A DNA stretch of 16,188 nt. It comes from CANQBR01 sp964641395 (lineage in GTDB: Bacteria; Bacillota; Negativicutes; Acidaminococcales; Acidaminococcaceae). Made by a program: the position numbers and the translations under genes. Shown in pieces: positions 7,385 through 15,300 of the stretch. The notes under the pieces are model-generated. The model did no database searches and was not told the DNA's origin. It saw only the letters and a program-made list of their open reading frames with translations. Location: NCBI GenBank assembly GCA_964641395.1, contig CAZXKQ010000033.1, forward strand, positions 1-16,188, written 5' to 3'. How positions within the stretch are numbered: the first letter of the stretch is position 1; each line of letters begins with the position of its first letter.

Positions 7385-8343
7385 GGCAGGACGGCCTGGC
7401 GGAGCTGGACGTGGCAGACAGCCTGGTGCGGCAGCTGCTCATAGGGGAGCAGGAGGCCGGCCAGCGCTGCGACGCCGCCCTGGCCCCCCTGCTGGGGCTG
7501 AGCCGCTCCCATGTGCAAAAGCTGCTGGCGGAGGAGAGGGTGCGGCGGCAGGACGGCAGGCCCCTGAAGGCCAACTACCGGCTGCGCCTGGGGGAGGAGC
7601 TGGCGGTGGAGCTCCCCGCCCCCCAGCCTACGACGGCCCAGCCGGAGGAGCTGCCCCTGGACATCGTCTACGAGGATGAGGACGTAATCGTGGTGAACAA
7701 GGCCCGGGGGATGGTGACCCACCCTGCCCCCGGCAACCCTAGGGGCACCTTGGTGAACGCTCTCCTCTACCACTGCCCCAGCCTCTCGGGGATCAATGGG
7801 GTCATCCGCCCCGGCATCGTCCACCGCTTAGACAAGGATACCTCCGGCCTGCTGGTGTGCGCCAAGAACGACAGGGCCCACCTGGCCCTGAGCCAGCAGA
7901 TCCAGGACAAACGCTGCCAGCGCCGCTACATCGCCATCGTGCGGGGCAATGTGAAGGAGGACCAGGGCACTGTGGACACCCTGCTGGCCCGCTCCCCCCA
8001 GGATAGGAAGAAGATGGCGGTGGTGCGGGAGGGAGGCCGGCGGGCCCTCACCTACTACCAGGTGCTGGAGCGCTTCGGCCGCTACACCATCGTCCAGTGC
8101 ATCCTGGGCACCGGCCGCACCCACCAGATCCGGGTGCACATGGAGTACCTGGGCCACCCCCTGGTGGGGGATCCTAAGTACAGCCCCCTGAAAACCGGCT
8201 TCGCCATCAAAGGCCAGGCCCTCCATGGGGCAGGCCTCAGCTTCTACCAGCCTCGCACTGGAGAGCTGCTGGAGTTCACCGCCCCCCTGCCAGAGGATAT
8301 GGCTAAGATAGTTACCAGGCTGAGGCAACATCAGTTTAGTTAG
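7330..8343 (+). CDS. rluD: RluA/RluD-family 23S rRNA pseudouridine synthase
   Basis: Family members isomerise specific uridines of 23S rRNA to pseudouridine. An N-terminal S4 RNA-binding domain (about 38-97, including LSRSHVQKLL) precedes the catalytic domain. That domain has the HRLDKDTSGLL motif, with catalytic Asp168 in the 337-residue version, then TGRTHQIRVHM and GDPKYSP. The ATG at 7330 has AGGAG at 7318-7322 with good spacing but overlaps lspA by 55 nt. The in-frame GTG at 7411 would give 310 residues, closer to the usual ~300, so the start is uncertain. The symbol is by family; the exact target uridines cannot be read from sequence. The order lspA-rluD-pyrR is widespread in Bacillota. 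Confidence 0.92.
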   Translation: MEPLSAGIQGEESEKEQLGQDGLAELDVADSLVRQLLIGEQEAGQRCDAALAPLLGLSRSHVQKLLAEERVRRQDGRPLKANYRLRLGEELAVELPAPQPTTAQPEELPLDIVYEDEDVIVVNKARGMVTHPAPGNPRGTLVNALLYHCPSLSGINGVIRPGIVHRLDKDTSGLLVCAKNDRAHLALSQQIQDKRCQRRYIAIVRGNVKEDQGTVDTLLARSPQDRKKMAVVREGGRRALTYYQVLERFGRYTIVQCILGTGRTHQIRVHMEYLGHPLVGDPKYSPLKTGFAIKGQALHGAGLSFYQPRTGELLEFTAPLPEDMAKIVTRLRQHQFS

Positions 8344-8368
8344 ATATATACATATGTAAATATATTTA
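8344..8368. promoter_or_regulatory. AT-only palindromic spacer upstream of pyrR, candidate promoter/operator
   Basis: This stretch is almost wholly A/T in an otherwise GC-rich window. It contains TACATATGTA (8349-8358), a perfect palindrome that extends to 8344-8363 with only one mismatched pair, and an overlapping 12-bp perfect palindrome TAAATATATTTA (8357-8368). The best -10 candidate is TATATT at 8361-8366; no good -35 is seen at 17 bp upstream. The dyads could bind a dimeric regulator or simply open easily. No terminator and no PyrR-binding anti-antiterminator motif is visible in the ~50-nt spacer, so classical pyr attenuation is not supported here. Confidence 0.45.
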
Positions 8369-8391
8369 TAAAAGGTTTCGAGGTGATCAAG

Positions 8392-8943
8392 ATGGCTGAA
8401 TTGGCAAAGAAGAAGCTGCTCATGGACGGAGAGGCCCTGCGCCGGGCGGTGACCCGCATCGCCCACGAAGTCCTGGAGCGGAACAAGGGGGTGGAGAACC
8501 TGGTGCTGGTAGGCATCCGTACCAGGGGAGTGCCCTTGGCCCGGCGGCTGGCCGCCGCCATCGCCCAGATTGAAGGGGTGGAGGTGCCGGTGGGGGGCCT
8601 GGACATCACCCTCTACCGGGACGACTTGAGCGCCCTGGCCTACAACCCCATCGTCCGCGGCACAGACATCGATTTTGACCTGAACGGGAAGAAGGTGATC
8701 CTGGTAGACGACGTGCTCTACACCGGCCGCACTATCAGGGCCGCCCTGGACGCGGTCATCGACATGGGCCGGCCTAAGGCGGTGCAGCTGGCGGTGCTCA
8801 TCGACCGGGGCCACCGGGAGCTGCCTATCCGAGCGGACTACGCCGGGAAGAATGTGCCTACCAGCCGCAAGGAGGATGTGCGGGTGAGCTTGAAGGAGGC
8901 CGACGGCGGCCTTGATGAAGTAACTTTAGTGGAGTTAGACTGA
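8392..8943 (+). CDS. pyrR: PyrR, pyrimidine regulator / uracil phosphoribosyltransferase
   Basis: PyrR binds pyr mRNA when UMP is high and causes transcription attenuation; many members also make UMP from uracil and PRPP. The 183-residue protein has the type I phosphoribosyltransferase fold with the PRPP loop VILVDDVLYTGRT (102-114). It also has the PyrR-typical stretches GIRTRGVPLARRL (41-53), DITLYRDDL and VGKN-like AGKNVPTSRKEDV (151-163). I chose the ATG at 8392, five bases after GAGGTGA; an in-frame GTG at 8383 lies within that site. No pyr biosynthetic gene or uracil permease follows; instead a LUD gene starts 13 nt downstream. Any regulation by this PyrR would therefore act on pyr leaders elsewhere in the genome. 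Confidence 0.94.
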   Translation: MAELAKKKLLMDGEALRRAVTRIAHEVLERNKGVENLVLVGIRTRGVPLARRLAAAIAQIEGVEVPVGGLDITLYRDDLSALAYNPIVRGTDIDFDLNGKKVILVDDVLYTGRTIRAALDAVIDMGRPKAVQLAVLIDRGHRELPIRADYAGKNVPTSRKEDVRVSLKEADGGLDEVTLVELD

Positions 8944-8956
8944 GGAGGGAAGGAAC

Positions 8957-9604
8957 ATGAACGAAGCTATGGCTAAGGTAAGGCAGAAACGCAACGACCT
9001 TTACGGCGCCACAGTGGTGGCCAATCTGCAGAAACGGGGTTTTGAGGCCTACTACGTCCCTAACAAGGAAGCGGCCCTGGCCAAGGCCCTGGAGCTGATC
9101 CCGGCAGATCACCTGGTAGCCTGGGGCGGCAGCGTCACTATTGAGGAGATAGGCCTCCTGGCGGCAGTGAAGGGGAGGAACAGGGTGCTGGACCGGGAGC
9201 AGGCCAAGACCCCGGAGGAGCGGACGGAGCTGATGCGCCAGGCCCTCCTCTGCGACACCTTCTTGATGAGCGCCAACGCCATCAGCGAGGACGGCCAGCT
9301 GGTGAACATCGACGGCAACGGCAACCGCTGCGCCGCCCTCATCTACGGGCCGAAGCAGGTGGTGCTGGTAGCCGGCATCAACAAGGTGGCTGCAGATCTG
9401 GACAGCGCTCTGAAGCGGGCCCGCCAAGTGGCGGCCACCATCAACGCCCAGCGCTTCCCCGGCCTGCCCACCCCCTGCAGCAAACAGGGCCGCTGCCTGG
9501 ACTGCAACCTGCCGGAGAGCATCTGCAACCAGTTCGTCATCACCCGCCGCAACAACCGGGGCCACATCCTGGTGGTGCTGGTAGGGGAAGACCTGGGCTT
9601 TTAA
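8957..9604 (+). CDS. Solo LUD-domain (LutC/YkgG-type, DUF162) protein
   Basis: The 215-residue protein is a single LUD domain, the family named for lactate utilisation, with a fold related to sugar-phosphate isomerases. Typical stretches are VAWGGSVTIEEIGLL (54-68), DTFLMSANAISEDGQLVNIDGNGNR (100-124, shown across its key residues S105, N107, D119, N121) and YGPKQVVLVAGINK (130-143). The C-terminal part carries four cysteines spaced C-x5-C-x2-C-x6-C (174, 180, 183, 190), which suggests a metal or Fe-S site. A strong GGAGGG site precedes the ATG. No LutA or LutB partner lies nearby. It sits between pyrR (13 nt) and udp (6 nt), so a role in lactate oxidation is doubtful and a role tied to nucleoside metabolism is conceivable. 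Confidence 0.85.
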   Translation: MNEAMAKVRQKRNDLYGATVVANLQKRGFEAYYVPNKEAALAKALELIPADHLVAWGGSVTIEEIGLLAAVKGRNRVLDREQAKTPEERTELMRQALLCDTFLMSANAISEDGQLVNIDGNGNRCAALIYGPKQVVLVAGINKVAADLDSALKRARQVAATINAQRFPGLPTPCSKQGRCLDCNLPESICNQFVITRRNNRGHILVVLVGEDLGF

Positions 9605-9610
9605 AGGGCC

Positions 9611-10432
9611 ATGGAGCGGCATTACGCAGCGGCAGACGAGGTGCTCTACCATATAGGCTTCAGCCCTGCTGAACTAGAGGGAGCCCCCCTGGCGGTGCTG
9701 CCAGGGGATCCTGGCCGGGTGGAGCCCTTGGCCGGAGCCCTGTGCGACCCAGGCGGGGAGGCCCGCAAACTGGCCTGCCACCGGGAGTACACCTCCTACC
9801 TGACCCAGGTGGGAGGGGTGGAGGTGCTGGTCTGCTCCACCGGCATGGGCGGGCCCAGCGTGGCCATCTGCTTGGAAGAACTGGCCCGGGCCGGCGTCCG
9901 CTACCTGATCCGGGTGGGCACCACCGGGGCCATCCAGCCGGGCATAGGGCTGGGGGAGCTGATCATCAACAAGGCGGCAGTACGCCTGGACGGCACCAGC
10001 CGCCACTACGCCCCCCTGGGCTTCCCTGCCGTGGCCAGCTTCGCCGTCACCGGGGCCCTGATCGCGGCGGCCCAGGCCTGCGGCGCCCCCTACCATGTAG
10101 GCATCTCTGCCTCTAGCGACACCTTCTGGCCCGGCCAGGAGCGCTATGACAGCTTCACCGGCTATGTGAGCAGGGCCTTTAGGGAGAGCAGGGCGGAGTG
10201 GCAGCAGCTAGGGGTGCTGAACTACGAGATGGAGACCGCCAGCCTCTTCGTCACCGCCCAGGCCCTGGGCCTGAAGGCGGGGGCGGTGTGCGGCGTGGTT
10301 GCCCAACGGCTCAGCGGCGAAGGGGTGAGCGCCGGGGCGGTGTACCAAAGGGCCCTGGCCTACCAAGAGGCAGTGGTGCGGGGGGCCATCCTCAGCTTGA
10401 CAAAGGAGGCGGAAGGCCTATGCGGGCTATAA
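9611..10432 (+). CDS. udp: Uridine phosphorylase
   Basis: Udp splits uridine with phosphate into uracil and ribose-1-phosphate. The 273-residue protein follows the Escherichia coli Udp pattern closely. It shows PGDPGRVE (31-38), the phosphate loop CSTGMGGPS (75-83), RVGTTGAIQP (101-110), the uracil-binding segment SSDTFWPGQERYD (168-180, Gln176 and Arg178) and the ribose-binding NYEMETA (204-210). These residues favour uridine over purine nucleosides. The ATG lies 6 nt after the LUD stop with only a close AAAGGG, so translation may be coupled to the upstream gene. The 3' end overlaps deoB by 13 nt, and DeoB uses the ribose-1-phosphate that Udp makes. Confidence 0.93.
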   Translation: MERHYAAADEVLYHIGFSPAELEGAPLAVLPGDPGRVEPLAGALCDPGGEARKLACHREYTSYLTQVGGVEVLVCSTGMGGPSVAICLEELARAGVRYLIRVGTTGAIQPGIGLGELIINKAAVRLDGTSRHYAPLGFPAVASFAVTGALIAAAQACGAPYHVGISASSDTFWPGQERYDSFTGYVSRAFRESRAEWQQLGVLNYEMETASLFVTAQALGLKAGAVCGVVAQRLSGEGVSAGAVYQRALAYQEAVVRGAILSLTKEAEGLCGL

Positions 10433-11640
10433 TTTTACTGATGGACTCCTTCGGCATCGGCAGCGCCCGGGATGCGGCGGCCTACCAGGACGCAGGCAGC
10501 GACACCCTGGGCCACATCTGCGAACACCTGGCCGCCCACCGCCGGGACGAGGCAGGCCGCAGCCGGCCCCTCTACCTTCCCAACCTGGCCCGGCTGGGCC
10601 TGGGGGAGGCGGCAGCGGCGGCTAGAGGCTGCCCCCTGCCGGCAGACCTAGGCGGGGAGGCCCGCTACGGGGCCTACACCTACGCCGAGGAGGTGTCCAA
10701 GGGCAAGGACACCCTCTCCGGCCACTGGGAGCTGGCCGGGGTGCCGGTGGACTTTGACTGGGGCTACTTCCCCAAGGTGCCCCACTGCTTCCCTTCGGAG
10801 CTGCTCAGCCGTCTGATTAAGCGGGGGAGGCTGCGGGGGGTGCTGGGGGAGTGCCACGCCTCCGGTACGGAGATCATCAAGGAGCTGGGCATAGAGCACA
10901 TGCGCAGCGGCAAGCCCATCGTCTACACCTCGGCGGACAGCGTGCTGCAGATCGCCGCCCACGAAGGCTCCTTCGGCCTGGAGCGGCTCTATGAGCTCTG
11001 CCAGATAGCCTTTGAGCTGGTACAGCCCTACAAGATCGCCCGGGTCATCGCCCGGCCCTTCGTAGGCTCCGGCCCTGCCGACTTCGTCCGTACCGGCAAC
11101 CGCCACGATTACGCAGTGGCGGCCCCCCAGGACACCCTCTTAGACAAGGTGGTGGCCAGCGGCGGTAGCGTCTACGCCGTAGGCAAGATAGCGGACATCT
11201 TCGCCCACCGGGGCATCAGCCGCCACTATCCGGCGGGGAACCTGGCGGCCTTGGTGGATGCCACCATCCAAGCCATCCAGGAGGCCCCGGAAGGCAGCCT
11301 GATCTTCAGTAACTTTGTGGACTTTGACTCTTCCTACGGCCACCGCCGGGACGTGCTGGGCTATGGGGAGGCTTTGGAATATTTCGACCGGCGGCTGGGA
11401 GAGCTCACTGGCTGTTTCCGGCCCCTGGACCTGGGGCTGATCACCGCCGACCACGGCAACGATCCTACCTGGACGGGGACGGACCACACCAGGGAGAGGG
11501 TGCCGGTGCTCTTCTTCGGCGACCTGGTAAGGCCCGGGCCCCTGGCTCCCCTGGGAACCTTTGCGGACCTGGGAGCCACGGTGGCGGCCTACCTGCACAC
11601 CGAGCCCCTGTACAGCGGCAGGCCCATAGAGCTGGCCTGA
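10420..11640 (+). CDS. deoB: Phosphopentomutase DeoB
   Basis: DeoB interconverts ribose-1-phosphate (or deoxyribose-1-phosphate) and the 5-phosphate, feeding nucleoside-derived sugar into PRPP or central metabolism. The 406-residue alkaline-phosphatase-superfamily enzyme shows the N-terminal metal ligand Asp9 (LMDSFGIGS) and the activating threonine Thr98 (GKDTLSGHWE). It also has the metal-binding DFDSSYGHRRD (301-311) and TADHGNDPTWTGTDHTRE (342-359). All expected metal and phosphate residues are present. The ATG at 10420 is preceded by AAAGGAGG at 10402-10409 and lies inside the end of udp; an in-frame ORF extending further upstream is only a shadow of udp. The pair forms a two-step route from uridine to ribose-5-phosphate. 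Confidence 0.96.
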   Translation: MRAIILLMDSFGIGSARDAAAYQDAGSDTLGHICEHLAAHRRDEAGRSRPLYLPNLARLGLGEAAAAARGCPLPADLGGEARYGAYTYAEEVSKGKDTLSGHWELAGVPVDFDWGYFPKVPHCFPSELLSRLIKRGRLRGVLGECHASGTEIIKELGIEHMRSGKPIVYTSADSVLQIAAHEGSFGLERLYELCQIAFELVQPYKIARVIARPFVGSGPADFVRTGNRHDYAVAAPQDTLLDKVVASGGSVYAVGKIADIFAHRGISRHYPAGNLAALVDATIQAIQEAPEGSLIFSNFVDFDSSYGHRRDVLGYGEALEYFDRRLGELTGCFRPLDLGLITADHGNDPTWTGTDHTRERVPVLFFGDLVRPGPLAPLGTFADLGATVAAYLHTEPLYSGRPIELA

Positions 11641-11655
11641 TAGGAGGTGGAAAAA

Positions 11656-12228
11656 GTGCGAAAAATACTGCGTTTCTTCTTTGTGCTGCCCCTGTTGCTG
11701 GGCTTTCTGCTGGGGGCTCCGGCTCCCGGCCAGGCGGCCTTTCCCGAGCGGCCGGTGTCCTTCGTAGTGCTGGACCACAGCGGGGCGGTGGACGGAGCCT
11801 GCTACAGCCAGTGGCGCAGCGTGGTGAAGTGGGCCTACCACTTCCCCTACTATAAGATCCAGGAGGACGGGGTGGCCCAGGAGGCGGCCTCCCAGGAGCT
11901 GGCTGCCAGCAAGAAGATCACCCCCGAGGGCCTGGCCAAGGTGGCCCAGGCCGCCCACAGCGACGTAGTGGTGCTGGCCCGGGTCTTCGACCTGGCGGAG
12001 GAGATGGTGTACGGCATCGGCCTGGAGGACGGCCCCTATGTGCGGGTGATCTGCGAGGCGGACCTCTTCGTCTACAAGGCGGAGGGAGGCAAGTTCCTGC
12101 AGAAACACCTGCGGGAGAACCGGGTCAGGGACATGGGCGGCTACGACAAGCCCCAGGAGACGGTGAAGTGGGCCCTGTCCAAGTTGGTGAACACCATGGA
12201 AGGCCGGCCCATCATCGGCGGCGACTGA
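11656..12228 (+). CDS. Unrecognised exported protein with a signal peptide
   Basis: The 190-residue product has a basic start (MRK), a hydrophobic core (about 6-20) and an Ala-rich end (APAPGQAA), giving probable signal peptidase I cleavage near residues 27-28. There is no lipobox cysteine. The mature part begins FPERPVSFVVLDH and contains two cysteines (49 and 133), VVVLARVFDL at about 105-114, and a C-terminal helix-like segment ending KLVNTMEGRPIIGGD. I do not recognise a catalytic motif or family. I chose GTG at 11656 with AGGAGG at 11642-11647 (8-nt spacing); a GTG at 11647 lies within that site. It begins 15 nt after deoB and so is probably in the same transcript, although its envelope location does not fit an obvious nucleotide role. 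Confidence 0.75.
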   Translation: MRKILRFFFVLPLLLGFLLGAPAPGQAAFPERPVSFVVLDHSGAVDGACYSQWRSVVKWAYHFPYYKIQEDGVAQEAASQELAASKKITPEGLAKVAQAAHSDVVVLARVFDLAEEMVYGIGLEDGPYVRVICEADLFVYKAEGGKFLQKHLRENRVRDMGGYDKPQETVKWALSKLVNTMEGRPIIGGD

Positions 12229-12267
12229 GGCAGGAGCGGTTCCAGTTTTAGCGTGAATAGATACGAC

Positions 12268-12287
12268 AGGGGCGGCTGCAGGCCCCT
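12268..12287 (+). other. Hairpin in the purL leader, next to the ribosome binding site
   Basis: AGGGGC at 12268-12273 is perfectly complementary to GCCCCT at 12282-12287, with an 8-nt loop. The stem ends 2 nt before the purL AGGAGG at 12290-12295. There is no T tract, so it is not a standard terminator. It could modulate purL translation or be a small dispersed repeat of the kind found between genes. The 73-nt gap (12229-12301) shows no convincing promoter and no known purine riboswitch. Confidence 0.4.
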
Positions 12288-12301
12288 ACAGGAGGCTCTA
12301 G

Positions 12302-15300
12302 ATGGAGAAAATTAGGCGGGTCTATGTGGAAAAGAAGGCGGCCTTCGCCGTGGAGGCCCAGGGGCTTTTGGCAGATTTGCGCAGTAACTTGGGCCTGACG
12401 GCCCTGACGGGCCTGCGCATCCTCAACCGCTACGATGTGAGCGGCCTCAGCGAAGAGGAGTACGCCATGGCTAAGGTGATGGTGCTCAGCGAGCCGCCGG
12501 TGGACCAGGTGTACGAAGAGGAGCTGCCCCTGCCGGAGGGCTGCCAGGTCTTCGCCGTAGAGTTACTGCCTGGGCAATACGACCAAAGGGAGGACTTTGC
12601 GGCGGCCGGCATCCAGCTGATCAGCCAAAAGGAAAGGCCCCTGCTGGCCGCGGCCAAGGTCTACATCCTGGAAGGCCCCCTGGAGCCGGCAGACCTGGCC
12701 AGAATCAAGGCCTACTGTATCAACCCGGTGGAGGCCAGGGAGGCGGAGCTGGCCAAGCCCCGCAGCCTGGCGGCAGAGCTGGTGGAGCCGCCGCCCATAG
12801 AGCGGCTGCAGGGCTTCAGGCAGCTGGACCGGGACGGAGCCCAGGAGCTGCGGCAGCGGCTGGGCCTGGCCATGAGCCTGGAGGACCTGCTGTGGTGCCA
12901 GAGCTACTTCCAGCAGGAGGGGCGGGAGCCCAGCCTGACGGAGCTGCGGGTGCTGGACACCTATTGGTCGGACCACTGCCGCCACACTACCTTCACCACC
13001 CACCTAGACAGGGTGGAGATCCAGGACGGGCCCTATGCGGCCCCTCTGCAGGCCGCCTACCAGGCCTACCTGGCGGCCAGGGCGGAGGTCTACGGCCCGG
13101 ACAGCCAGCGGCCGGTGACCCTGATGGACATGGCGGTTATCGGCATGAAGAAGCTGCGGCTGGAGGGCAGGCTGCCGGACCTGGACCAGTCGGAGGAGAT
13201 CAACGCCTGCTCCGTGGTAGTGCCTCTGGAGGTAGACGGGCGGCGGGAAGAGTGGCTCCTGCAGTTTAAGAACGAAACCCACAACCACCCTACGGAGATC
13301 GAGCCCTTCGGCGGCGCCGCCACCTGCTTAGGCGGGGCCATCCGGGATCCCCTCTCCGGCCGGGCCTACGTTTATCAAGCCCTGCGCCTCACCGGCAGCG
13401 CCGACCCCCGCACCCCGGTGGCAGACACCCTGGCGGGGAAGCTGCCCCAGCGGAAGCTGACCATCGGCGCAGCCGCCGGCTACTCCTCCTACGGCAACCA
13501 GATCGGCCTGGCCACCGGCCAGGTGGAGGAGTACTACCACCCCCGCTTCGTGGCCAAGCGGCTGGAGATAGGGGCGGTAGTGGGGGCGGTGCCCCGCTCC
13601 TGGGTGCGGCGGGAGGCCCCCCAGCCAGGGGATCTGGTGGTGCTCTTAGGGGGCCGTACCGGCCGGGACGGCTGCGGCGGCGCCACCGGTTCCTCCAAGG
13701 AGCATAATTTAGACAGCCTGCTGACCTGCGGCGCCGAGGTGCAGAAGGGCAATCCCCCTACGGAGCGGGAGCTGCAACGGCTCTTCCGCAACCCCCAGGT
13801 GACGGCCATGATCAAACGCTGCAACGACTTCGGCGCCGGGGGCGTGTCGGTGGCCATAGGGGAGCTGACCGCAGGCCTGCACATTGATTTAGACAAGGTG
13901 CCCAAGAAGTACGAGGGCTTAGACGGGACGGAGCTGGCCATCTCCGAATCCCAGGAGCGGATGGCGGTGGTGATAGAGGCCAAGGACGAGGCGGCCTTCC
14001 AGGCTGCCGCCGCCGCAGAAAACTTGGAGGCCACCGTGGTGGCGGTGGTGACAGAGGAGCCTCGCCTGGTGATGACCTGGCGGGGGGACAAGATCGTAGA
14101 CATCGCCCGCTCCTTCCTGGATACTAACGGGGTGGCCCAGCACGCCCAGGCCCGGCTTACTGCCGGCCAGGGTAACATTATGCACCAGCTGCCGGCAGAG
14201 GTGGCTGGGGCGGCCAGCCTGGAGGAGGCCTGGCTGGCCAACCTGGGCCGGCTGAACGTAGCCTCCCAGAAGGGCCTGGCGGAGCGCTTTGACAGCACCA
14301 TCGGCCGAGGCACGGTGCTGCTGCCCTTTGGCGGCCGCCGCCAGCTCACCCCGGCTGAGGGCATGGTAGGCCGCTTCCCGGTGCTGGAGGGCCACAGCCA
14401 CGGGGCCAGCGTCATGGCCTGCGGCTACAACCCTGACGTGGCCTGCGCCAGCCCCTTCCACGGGGCCGTGTACGCAGTGGTGACGGCGGTGGCTCGGGCC
14501 TGTGCCTGCGGGGCGGATTACCGGGCCCTGCGGCTGAGCCTGCAGGAATACTTCCCCCACGTCCACGATGCGGCCAGCTGGGGCCTGCCCTGCGCCGCCC
14601 TCTTGGGGGCCTTCTCCGCCCTGGACGCCCTAGGCCTGGCCGCCATCGGCGGCAAGGACTCTATGAGCGGCACCTTTATGGATTTGACGGTGCCTCCCAC
14701 CCTGGCGGCCTTCGCCGTAGGGGCCATGGACGGCAGGGAGGCGGTGAGTCCGGAGTTCAAGGCGGCAGGGGACAGGGTGTACTACCTGCCTGTGCCCTTG
14801 GATGAGTACCAGCTGCCAGACTACGCCGTGTTCCGGCGCAACCTCCAGGCCCTCCGCCAGGCAGTGGCGGCAGGGGCCGTAGCGGCGGCAGGGGTAGTGA
14901 AGGAGGGCGGCCTGGCCGCCCAGCTGACCCGCATGGCCTTAGGCAACCAGCTGGGGCTGGTCCTGGAGGGAGCCTCCTGGACCAAGGAAGAGCTCTTCAC
15001 CCTCCAGCCGGGAGGGCTGCTAGTAGAGTTGAAGGCTGGCAGGGGGGCGGAGGAGGCCTTTGCCGGCTTGGCCTACCAGGAGCTGGGAGTGGTGACTGCT
15101 GAGCCGGTCATCAGCCTGGGGAGCCTGCGGCTGCCCCTGGCCCGGCTGGAGCAGGCCTATACCCAGCCTCTGGCCAAGATCTTCCCGGCGAAGACGGCGG
15201 CAGAGCCTGGCCCGGCGGACATCCAGCAGCCTACGGTCAGGGGGAAGGCCCCGGCCGGCCGCCCTGCCCCTCTGGCAGTGGCCAGGCCCCGGGTCTTCAT

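Noticed and set aside
7828..8814. Long open frame on the - strand (328 codons) across rluD and pyrR
   Set aside because: It spans two well-supported + strand genes and the AT-rich spacer, and its translation resembles no family.
10198..10419. N-terminal extension of deoB inside udp
   Set aside because: The extension is an out-of-frame reading of udp; the ATG at 10420 has a strong AAAGGAGG and matches the family N-terminus.
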